In this document: positions 1-7,870 of the stretch, piece by piece | Position numbering within the stretch: position 1 is the first letter of the stretch | Layout of the letters: every line of letters starts with the position of its first letter | NCBI GenBank assembly: GCA_963814875.1 | Contig: CAWFFJ010000021.1 | Span: 1-64,000 of the forward strand | From: CAVSIS01 sp963814875 | GTDB taxonomy: Bacteria > Acidobacteriota > Thermoanaerobaculia > Thermoanaerobaculales > Sulfomarinibacteraceae | Direction of reading: 5' to 3' | DNA length: 64,000 nt | The notes under the pieces: generated by a model | What the model saw: the letters and a program-made list of their open reading frames with translations, nothing else | What the model was told of the DNA's origin: nothing | Database searches by the model: none | Program-made: the position numbers and the translations under genes

Positions 1-199
1 GCTCGACGCGATCGTCCCAGAAGTCCCGCGGATCACGATCGTCGAGGGGCATTGGCAGATGGCGGCACTCGTTCTTGTATGCCCGCACCCCGTCGCCGCC
101 CAGGCGGACCAGGATGCCCTCCTCGTCGAAGGGGCCGTCCTTGTACCGGAAGACCAGCCCTCGCAAGGGGATCTCGTCGAGCTTCGCGATCGCCTGCAC
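1..199 (-). CDS. Rieske [2Fe-2S] domain protein, partial (C-terminus outside window)
   Basis: Reading the minus strand from a GTG at 199 gives an open frame that runs off the window edge (about 66 codons visible). The product contains CRHLPMPLD, the first half (C-x-H) of a Rieske iron-sulfur ligand motif, preceded by the usual small beta domain (LVFRYKDG, ILVRLGGDGVRAYKNEC). The second C-x2-H half would lie beyond base 1. Small soluble Rieske proteins of this kind act as electron-transfer ferredoxins or as subunits of dioxygenases and nitrite reductases; the partner cannot be told from here. The start is uncertain: GGAGG lies only 2 nt before the GTG and no in-frame ATG is present. It is divergent from the sugar transferase-like pair at 277. 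Confidence 0.7.
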   Translation of the reverse strand, partial: MQAIAKLDEIPLRGLVFRYKDGPFDEEGILVRLGGDGVRAYKNECRHLPMPLDDRDPRDFWDDRVE

Positions 200-264
200 A
201 CTGCCTCCCGTGAAGGACTGTCCATCGCGCGTCGAATGATACCGGACGGTGGTGCTCTGGAACC

Positions 265-270
265 TACAAT
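265..270 (+). promoter_or_regulatory. -10 hexamer TACAAT of a likely leaderless promoter
   Basis: TACAAT is followed by exactly 6 nt and then the ATG at 277, with no Shine-Dalgarno sequence. This places the expected transcription start at or next to the start codon. The same spacing recurs before the genes starting at 10573, 11095, 14510, 28130 and 35958. Confidence 0.55.
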
Positions 271-276
271 GGGCCC

Positions 277-990
277 ATGGCCGAAGGAGTATCGACACGC
301 CCTGACGTTGCCGTGGTCGTGCCGACACTGGATGAGGAGCTCGCTCTGCCTGGGTGTCTCGACGCCGTCGGTCACCATCCCGGGCTCGAGGTCGTGGTCA
401 GTGACGGCGGCAGTCGAGACGCCACGGTCGAAATCGCGCGGAGCCGCAGCGGAGTGCGGGTGGTCGTCGGCGGGAGAGGACGGGGGTCCCAGCTCAACCG
501 TGGCGCCGCGGCCACCACGGCATCAGAGCTGCTCTTCGTGCATGCCGACTGCCGCCTCCCAGAGGGCTGGTTGCCGGCAGTCCGGCGCGCCCTCGCCGAT
601 CCCGAGGTCTCCCTGGCTTGCTTTCGTCTGCGCACGGAGCCGAGTGACGGCGTTGCCGGACGGCTCCGGCGCCGCCTGCTGCGGCTGAACGATCTGCGTT
701 CGCGCGGCTGGGGCCTACCCTACGGCGACCAGGGTCTGGCGATCCGCCGTTCGGAGTTCGCAGCGCTGGCAGGATTCCCTTGCATCCCGCTGATGGAGGA
801 TTTCGCCTTCGTCCGCGAGGCCGCACGGCTCGGCCGGATCGAACATCTGCCGCTCGAGATCACGACGACCGGCCGCCGGTTCGAGCGCGAGCCGTTGCGC
901 ACGCGGCTGATGACCGCAACCTTTCCCTGGCTGTTCCGGCTCGGTGTGTCGCCGCATCGCCTGGCGCGGTGGTACGGGGCGGTCCGGTGA
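277..990 (+). CDS. Glycosyltransferase family 2, rSAM/selenodomain-associated transferase 2 type
   Basis: The 237-aa product starts with a GT-A nucleotide-sugar binding fold: VVVPTLDEE, then VVSDGGSRDAT (the DG/D metal region) and LLFVHADCRLP, followed by GDQGLAIRRSEF and PLMEDFAFVREA. This arrangement matches the TIGR04283-type proteins that usually sit next to a TIGR04282-type partner, and the partner is the next gene, overlapping by a GTGA. In other genomes the pair is often near arsenosugar or selenium-related radical SAM genes; none is visible here. Sugar donor and acceptor are unknown. The ATG is chosen because a TACAAT hexamer lies 6 nt upstream. Confidence 0.85.
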   Translation: MAEGVSTRPDVAVVVPTLDEELALPGCLDAVGHHPGLEVVVSDGGSRDATVEIARSRSGVRVVVGGRGRGSQLNRGAAATTASELLFVHADCRLPEGWLPAVRRALADPEVSLACFRLRTEPSDGVAGRLRRRLLRLNDLRSRGWGLPYGDQGLAIRRSEFAALAGFPCIPLMEDFAFVREAARLGRIEHLPLEITTTGRRFEREPLRTRLMTATFPWLFRLGVSPHRLARWYGAVR

Positions 991-1616
991 GCGCGATTGT
1001 GGTCTTCGCTCGTCCGCCGATCCCCGGCCTGACGAAGACCCGCCTGGCAGCGGCCATCGGGCCCGCCTCGGCCGCCCGGGTGGCGCAGATTCTGCTCGAG
1101 AACACCCTTGCCGCGGCGGTCGAGACGGGCCGGCGGACGTTCCTCGCGCTGGCGGACTCGCCGCACGGCTGGCCCGCCCCTGACGGCGTCGAGGTCGAGG
1201 GTCAGCACCCGGGCGGGCTGGGCGACCGCATGGCAGCTGCGTTCACGCGCCGCTTTGCCGAGGGTCATCGACGGGTCGTCCTGGTCGGCGCGGACTGCCC
1301 GGCGGTGAGCCCGGAGGGGCTTGAACGCGCGCTTTCGGCACTCGATCGCACGGCGGTCGTGCTTGGCCCGGTCGTGGACGGCGGCTACTGGCTGGTCGGC
1401 CAACGCGCGCCGGGCGCCGACATCTTCCGGGCCATTCCGTACTCCTCGCCGCGGACCCTCGCGGCAACACGGGAACGCCTGACAGAGCGGCGTCTCGATT
1501 GGACCGAGCTCGGGCTGGTGGCCGACATCGACACCCGCGAGGATCTGGAGGGGGCGGTCATCGACGAGAATCTCTGCTCCGACCTGCGGCGGCGCCTCGC
1601 CGAGGCCGTGGAGTGA
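987..1616 (+). CDS. DUF2064 / rSAM-selenodomain-associated transferase 1 (glycosyltransferase A-like)
   Basis: The GTG start at 987 overlaps the TGA of the preceding gene (GTGA), so the pair is translationally coupled. The 209-aa product has a nucleotidyltransferase-like GT-A fold: VVFARPPIPGLTKTRLA near the N-terminus (P-G-x-x-KTRL signature), VVLVGADCPAVSPEGLERAL in the middle and LGPVVDGGYWLVG, which is typical of DUF2064/TIGR04282 proteins. These act with the family-2 partner, probably transferring a sugar or nucleotide group to a small molecule. The true substrate is not known for most members. The ATG upstream at 780 is in another gene's frame and gives no homologous sequence, so GTG 987 is preferred. 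Confidence 0.85.
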   Translation: MSAIVVFARPPIPGLTKTRLAAAIGPASAARVAQILLENTLAAAVETGRRTFLALADSPHGWPAPDGVEVEGQHPGGLGDRMAAAFTRRFAEGHRRVVLVGADCPAVSPEGLERALSALDRTAVVLGPVVDGGYWLVGQRAPGADIFRAIPYSSPRTLAATRERLTERRLDWTELGLVADIDTREDLEGAVIDENLCSDLRRRLAEAVE

Positions 1617-1794
1617 GCCTGCACTTCTCACCATGCCACGTCACGAGGGTGTCGAGGTGCCTGTCAGCGCTGAGTCATTGAGCGGCGAGGCGCCGGGGCG
1701 TAGGGGTACGCACCTCGCAGGTGCCGAGTCGCGAAAGGACCAACGATGGCTGGCAGATCGCCGCCCGCAGTAGGGAGGTGGTGAGGAATGCAGG
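1617..1794 (+). repeat. Dispersed 178-bp repeat with inverted ends, copy 1
   Basis: The segment starts with GCCTGCACTTCTCACCA and ends with TGGTGAGGAATGCAGG, which are imperfect inverted repeats of about 16 bp. It is strongly similar along its length to 46324-46484 (same orientation) and 52274-52451 (opposite orientation, also 178 bp; about 80% identical by eye). It fills the whole gap between the TGA of the transferase gene and the TAA of rluD, with no spare base on either side. No open frame of its own is convincing. The structure is that of a MITE-like or REP-like non-autonomous element. Confidence 0.8.
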
Positions 1795-2748
1795 TTAGGC
1801 GGGGACTGAGCGCAGCACGGCGATCAGCGCTTCGAGGTCGGCGGGCGGCGGCGCCGAGAACGCGACCCGCTCGCCGCTGACCGGATGGTCGAAGGCCAGG
1901 CGCCAAGCGTGTAGGGCCTGACGCGGGAAGTCCCGGCACGCTGCCGCGGCACGCGGATCGCTGAGGTTGCGCCACTGGCGACCGGCGTAGAGTGCGTCTC
2001 CCACCAGGGCGTGTCCGAGGTGGGCGAGGTGGACCCGGATCTGGTGGGTTCGACCGGTCACCGGGCGACAGCTGACCAGCGAGGCGCCCGCAAAGGCCTC
2101 CTCGACGGCGTATCGGGTCCGCGCGGTCCGCCCGCTGGAGACCACCGCCATCTGCTGGCGTTCGCGGGGGTGGCGGCCGATCGGAGCCTCGATCACTCCC
2201 TCGCGTTCGCGCGGGACGCCGTAGCAGACGGCCAGATATGTCTTCTCGACCTGGCGGCGGCGGAAGGCGAGGGACAGCGCGAGGTGAGCACGGTCGCTCT
2301 TGGCCACGACCATCACGCCGGTCGTGTCCTTGTCGAGTCGGTGAACGATGCCCGGACGTTCGACTCCGCCGATACCTGACAGGTCCGTGCAGTGATGGAG
2401 GAGTGCGTTGACAAGCGTTCCCGTCGGGTTGCCGGCGGCTGGGTGGATGACCAGTCCGGAGGGCTTGTCGATCACCAGCAAGTCGGCGTCCTCGTGGAGG
2501 ATCGCGAGGTCGATCGCCTCGGGCCGGGCGTCGAGCGTCTCGAGGGGTGGCTCGTCCACCTCCAGCCTGTCGCCCGGCGCCACCACGGTGGCCGGTTTCG
2601 CTGGGCGGCCGTTGAGGGTGACGCACCCCGCGTCAATCAGCTTGCGCACCCGAGAGCGGGTCCAGCTGGGACCGATCCGGGTCAGACAGCGGTCGAGCCG
2701 CTCACCGCCGAGCGTGTCCGCGACCTCGAAGCGATGGTGCCGGGTCAC
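1795..2748 (-). CDS. rluD: 23S rRNA pseudouridine synthase, RluD family
   Basis: RluA/RluD-type enzymes convert specific uridines of 23S rRNA to pseudouridine. The 317-aa product has an N-terminal S4 RNA-binding domain (about residues 15-75: RLDRCLTRIGPSWTRSRVRKLI, then LNGRP) and a catalytic domain with GIVHRLDKDTTG, which carries the active-site Asp, plus the usual RTHQIRVH and LVGDALYG-like motifs (ALVGDALYAG). The GTG start at 2748 overlaps the TGA of lgt (GTGA), so it is the last gene of the ileS-lspA-lgt operon. Longer in-frame extension into lgt is not homologous. The exact target uridines cannot be told from sequence, so RluC or RluA specificity remains possible. Confidence 0.9.
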   Translation of the reverse strand: MTRHHRFEVADTLGGERLDRCLTRIGPSWTRSRVRKLIDAGCVTLNGRPAKPATVVAPGDRLEVDEPPLETLDARPEAIDLAILHEDADLLVIDKPSGLVIHPAAGNPTGTLVNALLHHCTDLSGIGGVERPGIVHRLDKDTTGVMVVAKSDRAHLALSLAFRRRQVEKTYLAVCYGVPREREGVIEAPIGRHPRERQQMAVVSSGRTARTRYAVEEAFAGASLVSCRPVTGRTHQIRVHLAHLGHALVGDALYAGRQWRNLSDPRAAAACRDFPRQALHAWRLAFDHPVSGERVAFSAPPPADLEALIAVLRSVPA

Positions 2749-3524
2749 CGTGACCGGCGGCGTCCCGCCCAGGCGAAGAGGCCGATCCCCACCGCGATCA
2801 TGCCCAGCGAGATCAGCTGGCTGGTTGACAGTGCGCCGTTGAACACGAAGCCGCGGGCAACATCGCCTCGGGTGTACTCGAGCAGGAATCGGACGATCCC
2901 GTAACCCATGAGGTAGGTCGCGAACACCCGTCCCTCCGCGATCCCGCGCCGGTACAGGGAGGCGAGCAGGACGAACAGGGCGAGGTCGCACAGCGACTCG
3001 TAGATCGGGAACGGGTGGACGGCCACGTGCAACGGCGTGCCGACCAGCTGGTGCGCGCGCGGGTCGTTGTAGGTGATGGCCCACGGCAGGTCGCAGGAGC
3101 CGCCCCAGCAACACCCGGCCAGAAGGCAGCCGATACGGCCGATCGCCTGGCCGAGCGCGAGCGAAGGCGCAATCACGTCGGCCGATGGCAGAAACGCGAG
3201 CCGGTAGCGGCGCAGCAAGACGACGGCGGCGACGATCGCAGCCAGGAATCCGCCCAGGAAGACGCCGCCAGCACGCATCACGGTGACGAGGTCGCCGGGA
3301 TGGCGCAGGAAGCGGGGCAGCTCCACGATCACGTACAGGCCCTTGGCTCCGACCAGGGCCCAGATCACGAGCCAGAGTCCGAGATCGACGAGCCTCGCGC
3401 CGTCGAGGCCGGCTCGGTCGGCGCGCCGTTTGAGGGTCCACAGGCCCGCCGCCAGCGCGATCACCAGCATCACGCCGTAGGAGGGCACCTGGTAGAAACC
3501 AAGGTCAATCAGGATTGGGTGCAT
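2745..3524 (-). CDS. lgt: Prolipoprotein diacylglyceryl transferase
   Basis: Lgt transfers diacylglycerol from phosphatidylglycerol to the lipobox cysteine of prolipoproteins in the inner membrane. The 259-aa product begins MHPILIDLGFYQVPSYG, the typical Lgt start, and has about seven membrane segments. The signature region is GQAIGRIGCLLAGCCWGG, a cysteine-rich variant of the canonical GRxGNFxNxE motif, followed by VHPFPIYES. The start overlaps the end of lspA by 20 bp, placing both steps of lipoprotein maturation in one transcript. Further upstream in-frame Met codons lie inside lspA and are rejected. Confidence 0.93.
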   Translation of the reverse strand: MHPILIDLGFYQVPSYGVMLVIALAAGLWTLKRRADRAGLDGARLVDLGLWLVIWALVGAKGLYVIVELPRFLRHPGDLVTVMRAGGVFLGGFLAAIVAAVVLLRRYRLAFLPSADVIAPSLALGQAIGRIGCLLAGCCWGGSCDLPWAITYNDPRAHQLVGTPLHVAVHPFPIYESLCDLALFVLLASLYRRGIAEGRVFATYLMGYGIVRFLLEYTRGDVARGFVFNGALSTSQLISLGMIAVGIGLFAWAGRRRSR

Positions 3525-4020
3525 CGGGCGGGTTCCCGGTCTCGCCGCTGTGGCCGCGGAGCTCGTGCAGGATGAGCAGGGCGGCACCCACGGTGATGGC
3601 GCTATCGGCGATGTTGAAGTCAGGCCACGACCACGTGCGGTCGCCTATCCGGAGCCAGATGTGCAGGAAGTCCACGACCCAGCCGTAGCTGACGCGATCG
3701 ATGAGGTTCCCGACAGCGCCTCCAAGGATGAGGCCGAAGCCGAGCCCGGCCATGGGCTGGGAATGACCATGCTGCACCAGCATCCACGCGATCACCACGA
3801 CCGCCCCGAGGATCACGGCGTGGAGGGCGAGGCGGGCGAACGGCCCGCCGCCGTCGAAGAGGCTGAACGCGATGCCGCTGTTGTGAACGTGAGTGAGCGC
3901 GATACCCGGGGCCACGGAGACCCACGCCCCCGGCTCGAGGTGGCGCAGGACCGCGAGCTTGGTGACCCTATCGGCCATCACCACCAGGGCGGCGACGATC
4001 CACGGCATCAGCTTGCGCAT
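3505..4020 (-). CDS. lspA: Lipoprotein signal peptidase (signal peptidase II)
   Basis: LspA cleaves the signal peptide of diacylated prolipoproteins. The 171-aa product has four membrane helices and both catalytic aspartate motifs: GNLIDRVSYGWVVDF and FNIADSAITVG. Its ATG overlaps the TGA of ileS (TGATG), the common ileS-lspA arrangement. A C-terminal tail (RGHSGETGNPPDAPNPD) extends beyond the usual family end and overlaps lgt. The upstream in-frame Met (4092) lies inside ileS and is rejected. Confidence 0.93.
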   Translation of the reverse strand: MRKLMPWIVAALVVMADRVTKLAVLRHLEPGAWVSVAPGIALTHVHNSGIAFSLFDGGGPFARLALHAVILGAVVVIAWMLVQHGHSQPMAGLGFGLILGGAVGNLIDRVSYGWVVDFLHIWLRIGDRTWSWPDFNIADSAITVGAALLILHELRGHSGETGNPPDAPNPD

Positions 4021-6833
4021 CAGCGAGCCGCCTCGAGCTCGGCGCGACCCTCCGAAACCAGGCGCGAGACCACCTCGTGGCAGCGGCTGCACAGATTGGG
4101 AAGCTTCGAGTCGTCGACCAGCGCCGGGTAACGGCGCCAGCAGCGTGCGCAGGTCGGTGCATCGTAGGGCTCGGCGCGGACCGCTAGCCCCGGGTACTCG
4201 GCGAGGGTTTCGCCGCCGTCGTCCCCGGGTCCGACGCGCGAGACGATGAGCAGCTCCCCGAGGTCGGTTCCCGTCGTGGCGAGGTCGTCCTCGAGGGCCG
4301 CTGCGTTGCCGATCAGATGGACCTGGGCCTCCTCGGACTTGCCGATCCGGCTGTCCTGCCGGAGCGCCTCGAGCTGTCGGAACACCGTCTCGCGCAGCCC
4401 GAGCAGGCGCTCCCAGCGGGCGTCGGCGTCTGCATCGTCCGCCACGTCGTCGAGCTCCGCGAACCGCGCCAGGTGGACGGACGGTTCGTGCTCGCCTGGC
4501 AGCTCCGTCCAGGCCTCGTCGGTGGTGAACGAGAGCACTGGACCGAGGATGGTCAGCAGGCTCTCGAGAACCCGGTACATGACGGTCTGGGTGGCGCGTC
4601 GACGGGGGTCATCAGGGTGACTGCAGTAGAGCCGATCCTTCGACAGGTCGAGGTAGAGCGACGACAGGTCGACGGCGCAGAAGTTGACCGTCCGATGGTA
4701 GATCGTCGACAGCTCGTAGCTCCGATAGGCGTCCACGACCTGGAGCGCGAGCGCGCGCGCCCGGCGGACGATGTAGGCGTCGAAGCCGCGCAGCTCGGCG
4801 ACCGGGACCACATGCCGCGCGGGGTCGAAGTCGGCCAGATTGCCGAGCAGAAACCGCACGGTGTTGCGGATCTTGCGGTAGGCCTCCGCATTGCGGGTCA
4901 TGATCTCGTCGGAGATCCGGAGCTCCTCGCGGAAGTCGACCATGACGGTCCACAGGCGGAGGATGTCCGCTCCGTACTGGGTCAGCAGCTGCTGCGGAGT
5001 GATCGTGTTGCCGAGGCTCTTCGACATCTTGTGGCCGGCGGCGTCGACCACGAACCCGTGGGTCAGCACCTGGCGGTAGGGAGGCGAGCCCTTGAGACCG
5101 ACCGCGATCGTGAGCGACGACTGGAACCAACCGCGGTACTGGTCCTGTCCCTCCAGGTAGAGGTCGGCCGGCCAGTCGAGACCGTACCGATCGGTGTCGC
5201 ACACCGCGAGGTGGCTGACCCCGGAATCGAACCACACGTCGAGGATGTCGGACTCTCTGGCGAAGGTGGTTCCGCTGCATGCCCCGCAGGCGTAGCCGTG
5301 CGGCACCAGGTCGGCCGCGTCGTGCTCGAACCACGCGTCGGCCCCGTCGCGCCGAAACAGCTCTCGAATGTGGTCGAAGACGGTTTCGTCGATCGCCGGC
5401 TCGCCGCACGAGGTGCAGGTCAGCACCGTGATTGGAACTCCCCACATGCGCTGCCGGGAGATGCACCAGTCGGGCCGATTCTGGACCATGCCTTCGATGC
5501 GGGGTTCGCCCCAGCGCGGTATCCACTCCGTGGCTCGGACCCCGTCCAAGGACCGCCGGCGCAGGTCATTGCGATCCATGCGGATGAACCACTGCGGCGT
5601 GGCGCGGAAGATGACCGGCTTCTTGCACCGCCAGCAGTGCGGGTAGGAGTGGGCAATGCGCTCGGAGGCCACCAGCACGCCGAGCTCCTTCAGCCGCCCG
5701 ACGATGGCGGGGTTGGCCTCGAACACCGACGTGCCGCTCCAGTCGGGAACCTGGTCGGTGAAGCGGCCTCCATCGTCGATCGGTGCGTAGGGCTCGAGCC
5801 CGTAGCGCACACCGACCACGTAGTCCTCGACTCCGTGCCCCGGGGCGGTGTGGACGAGCCCGGTGCCCTGGTCGAGTGTGACGTGCTCGGCGAGGATGAA
5901 CAGCCCGTCGCGGTTCAGGAACGGGTGGCGGTAGTGGGTGCCCTCGAGGTCGGCGCCGCGAAAGCTCCGAACCACCTCGGCCGAACCCCAACCGGCGGCG
6001 GCTTGGGTTGCCAAGACGAGGTCGGACGCGACCAGGTAGAGGCCTCCCGGTGCCTTGAGCACGGCGTACTCGAAGTCGGGATGCAGCGCGATCGCGAGGT
6101 TGGCGGGCAGGGTCCACGGGGTAGTGGTCCAGATCAGTGCCGATGTCCGCTCGCCCCGAGGGAGACCGAGGCGCTCGATGGCGTCGTCGGCGAGGGCGAA
6201 GGCGACGGTGATCGACGGGCTGGTGTGGTCGTCGTACTCGACCTCGGCCTCGGCGAGTGCAGTCCGGCACGAGGCGCACCAGTGGACGGGCTTGAGGCCG
6301 CGCTCGACCGAGCCTGCGAGGAAGAAGCCGTGCAGGGCCGAGGCGATCTCCGCCTCGTACGCGTACTCCATCGTGAGATACGGGTCGTTCCACTGTCCGA
6401 GCACGCCGAGCCTGGTGAACTCCTCGCGCTGGACGTCGACGAACTTGGCGGCATACTCGCGGCAGGCGCGGCGCACCTCGACGATGGACATCCCAGCCTT
6501 GCGGGAACCGAGCTGCTTGTCGACCTGGTGCTCGATCGGCAGTCCGTGGCAGTCCCACCCCGGCACGTAGGGTGCATCCATCCCCATCATCGTGCGCGAC
6601 TTGACGACGACGTCCTTGAGGATCTTGTTGAGGGCGTGACCCATATGGATATGGCCGTTGGCGTAGGGCGGACCATCGTGCAGAATGAACCGCGGAGCGC
6701 CGCGGCGTGCCTCACGGATGCGGGCGTAAAGACCGAGCTCGTTCCAGCGGGCGAGAGTCTGCGGCTCGCGCGTCGGCAGCTGCGCGCGCATCGGGAAGCC
6801 GGTCGAGGGGAGGTTCAACGTTCGTCGGTACAT
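4020..6833 (-). CDS. ileS: Isoleucine--tRNA ligase
   Basis: The 937-aa product charges tRNA-Ile. Visible motifs in order are the class I HIGH signature (PYANGHIHMGHALNK, about residues 56-70), the editing (CP1) domain, WFDSG and the KMSKSLGN loop at about residue 600, the anticodon-binding domain, and a C-terminal zinc-finger pair (CARCWRRYP and LCSRCHEVV). Length matches bacterial IleRS type 1. It is the first gene of the ileS-lspA-lgt-rluD operon. A GGAGG stands about 11 nt before the ATG. No T-box leader is apparent in the 137 bp upstream. Confidence 0.96.
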   Translation of the reverse strand: MYRRTLNLPSTGFPMRAQLPTREPQTLARWNELGLYARIREARRGAPRFILHDGPPYANGHIHMGHALNKILKDVVVKSRTMMGMDAPYVPGWDCHGLPIEHQVDKQLGSRKAGMSIVEVRRACREYAAKFVDVQREEFTRLGVLGQWNDPYLTMEYAYEAEIASALHGFFLAGSVERGLKPVHWCASCRTALAEAEVEYDDHTSPSITVAFALADDAIERLGLPRGERTSALIWTTTPWTLPANLAIALHPDFEYAVLKAPGGLYLVASDLVLATQAAAGWGSAEVVRSFRGADLEGTHYRHPFLNRDGLFILAEHVTLDQGTGLVHTAPGHGVEDYVVGVRYGLEPYAPIDDGGRFTDQVPDWSGTSVFEANPAIVGRLKELGVLVASERIAHSYPHCWRCKKPVIFRATPQWFIRMDRNDLRRRSLDGVRATEWIPRWGEPRIEGMVQNRPDWCISRQRMWGVPITVLTCTSCGEPAIDETVFDHIRELFRRDGADAWFEHDAADLVPHGYACGACSGTTFARESDILDVWFDSGVSHLAVCDTDRYGLDWPADLYLEGQDQYRGWFQSSLTIAVGLKGSPPYRQVLTHGFVVDAAGHKMSKSLGNTITPQQLLTQYGADILRLWTVMVDFREELRISDEIMTRNAEAYRKIRNTVRFLLGNLADFDPARHVVPVAELRGFDAYIVRRARALALQVVDAYRSYELSTIYHRTVNFCAVDLSSLYLDLSKDRLYCSHPDDPRRRATQTVMYRVLESLLTILGPVLSFTTDEAWTELPGEHEPSVHLARFAELDDVADDADADARWERLLGLRETVFRQLEALRQDSRIGKSEEAQVHLIGNAAALEDDLATTGTDLGELLIVSRVGPGDDGGETLAEYPGLAVRAEPYDAPTCARCWRRYPALVDDSKLPNLCSRCHEVVSRLVSEGRAELEAAR

Positions 6834-6922
6834 GGGGGCTTCGCCTCCGGGCTGTGAGCCTACGCGGCACTCCGGAGACCGTCAAGTCGCGCGAAGCCCC
6901 CGCAACGCGGGCGTTGTCGGGC

Positions 6923-6949
6923 AAACCACCAAGACACAAAGACACCAAG
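6923..6949 (+). repeat. Short tandem-repeat arm (AACCACCAAGACAC type)
   Basis: This 27-bp stretch is made of about three 8-9-bp near-repeats of the type CCAAGACA. It closely matches both arms of the element at 27862-28098 and resembles those at 40444 and 60344. Here only one arm is present, between the ileS start and the end of the four-helix-bundle gene. Confidence 0.7.
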
Positions 6950-6970
6950 CCATCACTTGGGTAGTGGCCC

Positions 6971-7369
6971 TCACCTGCCTGCATCCCGCAGCTCTGCGCG
7001 CAGAAGCCCGTAGATCAGACCGCCCAAGCGATCAGCGTGATGGAGGACCGCTGTCGGGATTTCGACCCCGCGAGCTCGCATCAGGACGAGATCGCTCTGG
7101 ACCTCCTGATTTTCGGCGTAGGCGGCCTCCAGATGCTGATACCGGTTGCCCAGCGTCCTCCCGCTGGCCTCAGACAACCGTAGCGCGGTGTTATCGGCGG
7201 CCCGTACGAGGTGGTCTCGCAGATGTGACAGGCCGCGAGGCAGAGACAGCTCGGCGAGGCTCGCGGCGAGCTCTACCGCGACTGAGAGCGCGAGCAGCTT
7301 GGCCCGGCCCCGAGGCAGGCTGCGGTGGGAGGTTCGTAGCTGTCTGGACAGGGGAGTGTGCTGGCTCAT
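6971..7369 (-). CDS. Four-helix-bundle protein (23S rRNA-intervening-sequence family)
   Basis: The 132-aa product is almost all helix, with the typical central stretch SHLRDHLVRAADNTALRLSEASGR and a C-terminal helix ending GGLIYGLLRAELRD. Members of this family (PF05635-like) form small pentameric bundles; their cellular role is unknown, and many are encoded within rRNA intervening sequences or near repeats. The ATG at 7369 has GGGAGCAGG a few bases upstream, and TTGACA lies 31 nt upstream of the ATG. The first codons are part of an inverted repeat whose other arm is at 9422-9484, on the far side of the group II intron. Confidence 0.75.
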   Translation of the reverse strand: MSQHTPLSRQLRTSHRSLPRGRAKLLALSVAVELAASLAELSLPRGLSHLRDHLVRAADNTALRLSEASGRTLGNRYQHLEAAYAENQEVQSDLVLMRARGVEIPTAVLHHADRLGGLIYGLLRAELRDAGR

Positions 7370-7401
7370 ACCTGCTCCCAAGGCGGCCGGCAGTCGGCTG
7401 T
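7339..7401 (-). repeat. Left arm of a ~63-bp inverted repeat around the intron
   Basis: This segment covers the first ~10 codons and leader of the four-helix-bundle gene. It matches the reverse complement of 9422-9484, including AGTGTGCTGGCTCA and CCGGCAGTCGGC as exact blocks. With the intron removed the two arms would form a long palindrome with a loop of about 42 bp. Confidence 0.7.
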
Positions 7402-7870
7402 CAAGGGCGGCCTCTGGCCGTGAGCGGAGCGAGCCTGCCCTTGGTGCGCCAGGCATGGCGCGAGACGGGGGTGAGAGTCCCCAAGAGAGCCCCTACTGGA
7501 GGGAATCGAACGTGAGGAGCAACTGCACCAGTCCGAGTTGGAGCGATCCGGCGGAGACCGTACCCGTGAGGGGGTGTGGGATGGAAGCTCGTAACGAACC
7601 GCAGCACCGAACGAGAGTGAACTCCGGAGCAGGCCGGCCTGTCTGGGTGAGCGTGCCAAGGAACGCGACGCCCGGTATCCAGTCGAGGCAGGACGGTATT
7701 GGGAGCGGGAGCGGCGGGAAGTCTCGTGGCCTTACCCTGGGAGATCTCCATCAGTCCGCGGAGAGCGGTAGGTCCCGCAGAGATGTGGGGACGATGCTGG
7801 TGGAGAAGTCGGATCACCCCATACGAGCGATGAAGCCGGGTAACGCCGGCGGAGCAAAGGGGGTGACAGG

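Noticed and set aside
4317..6857. An 846-codon open frame on the plus strand opposite ileS
   Set aside because: It is antisense to a clearly conserved gene. Long antisense frames arise in very GC-rich genes, and the translation has low complexity and no family resemblance.
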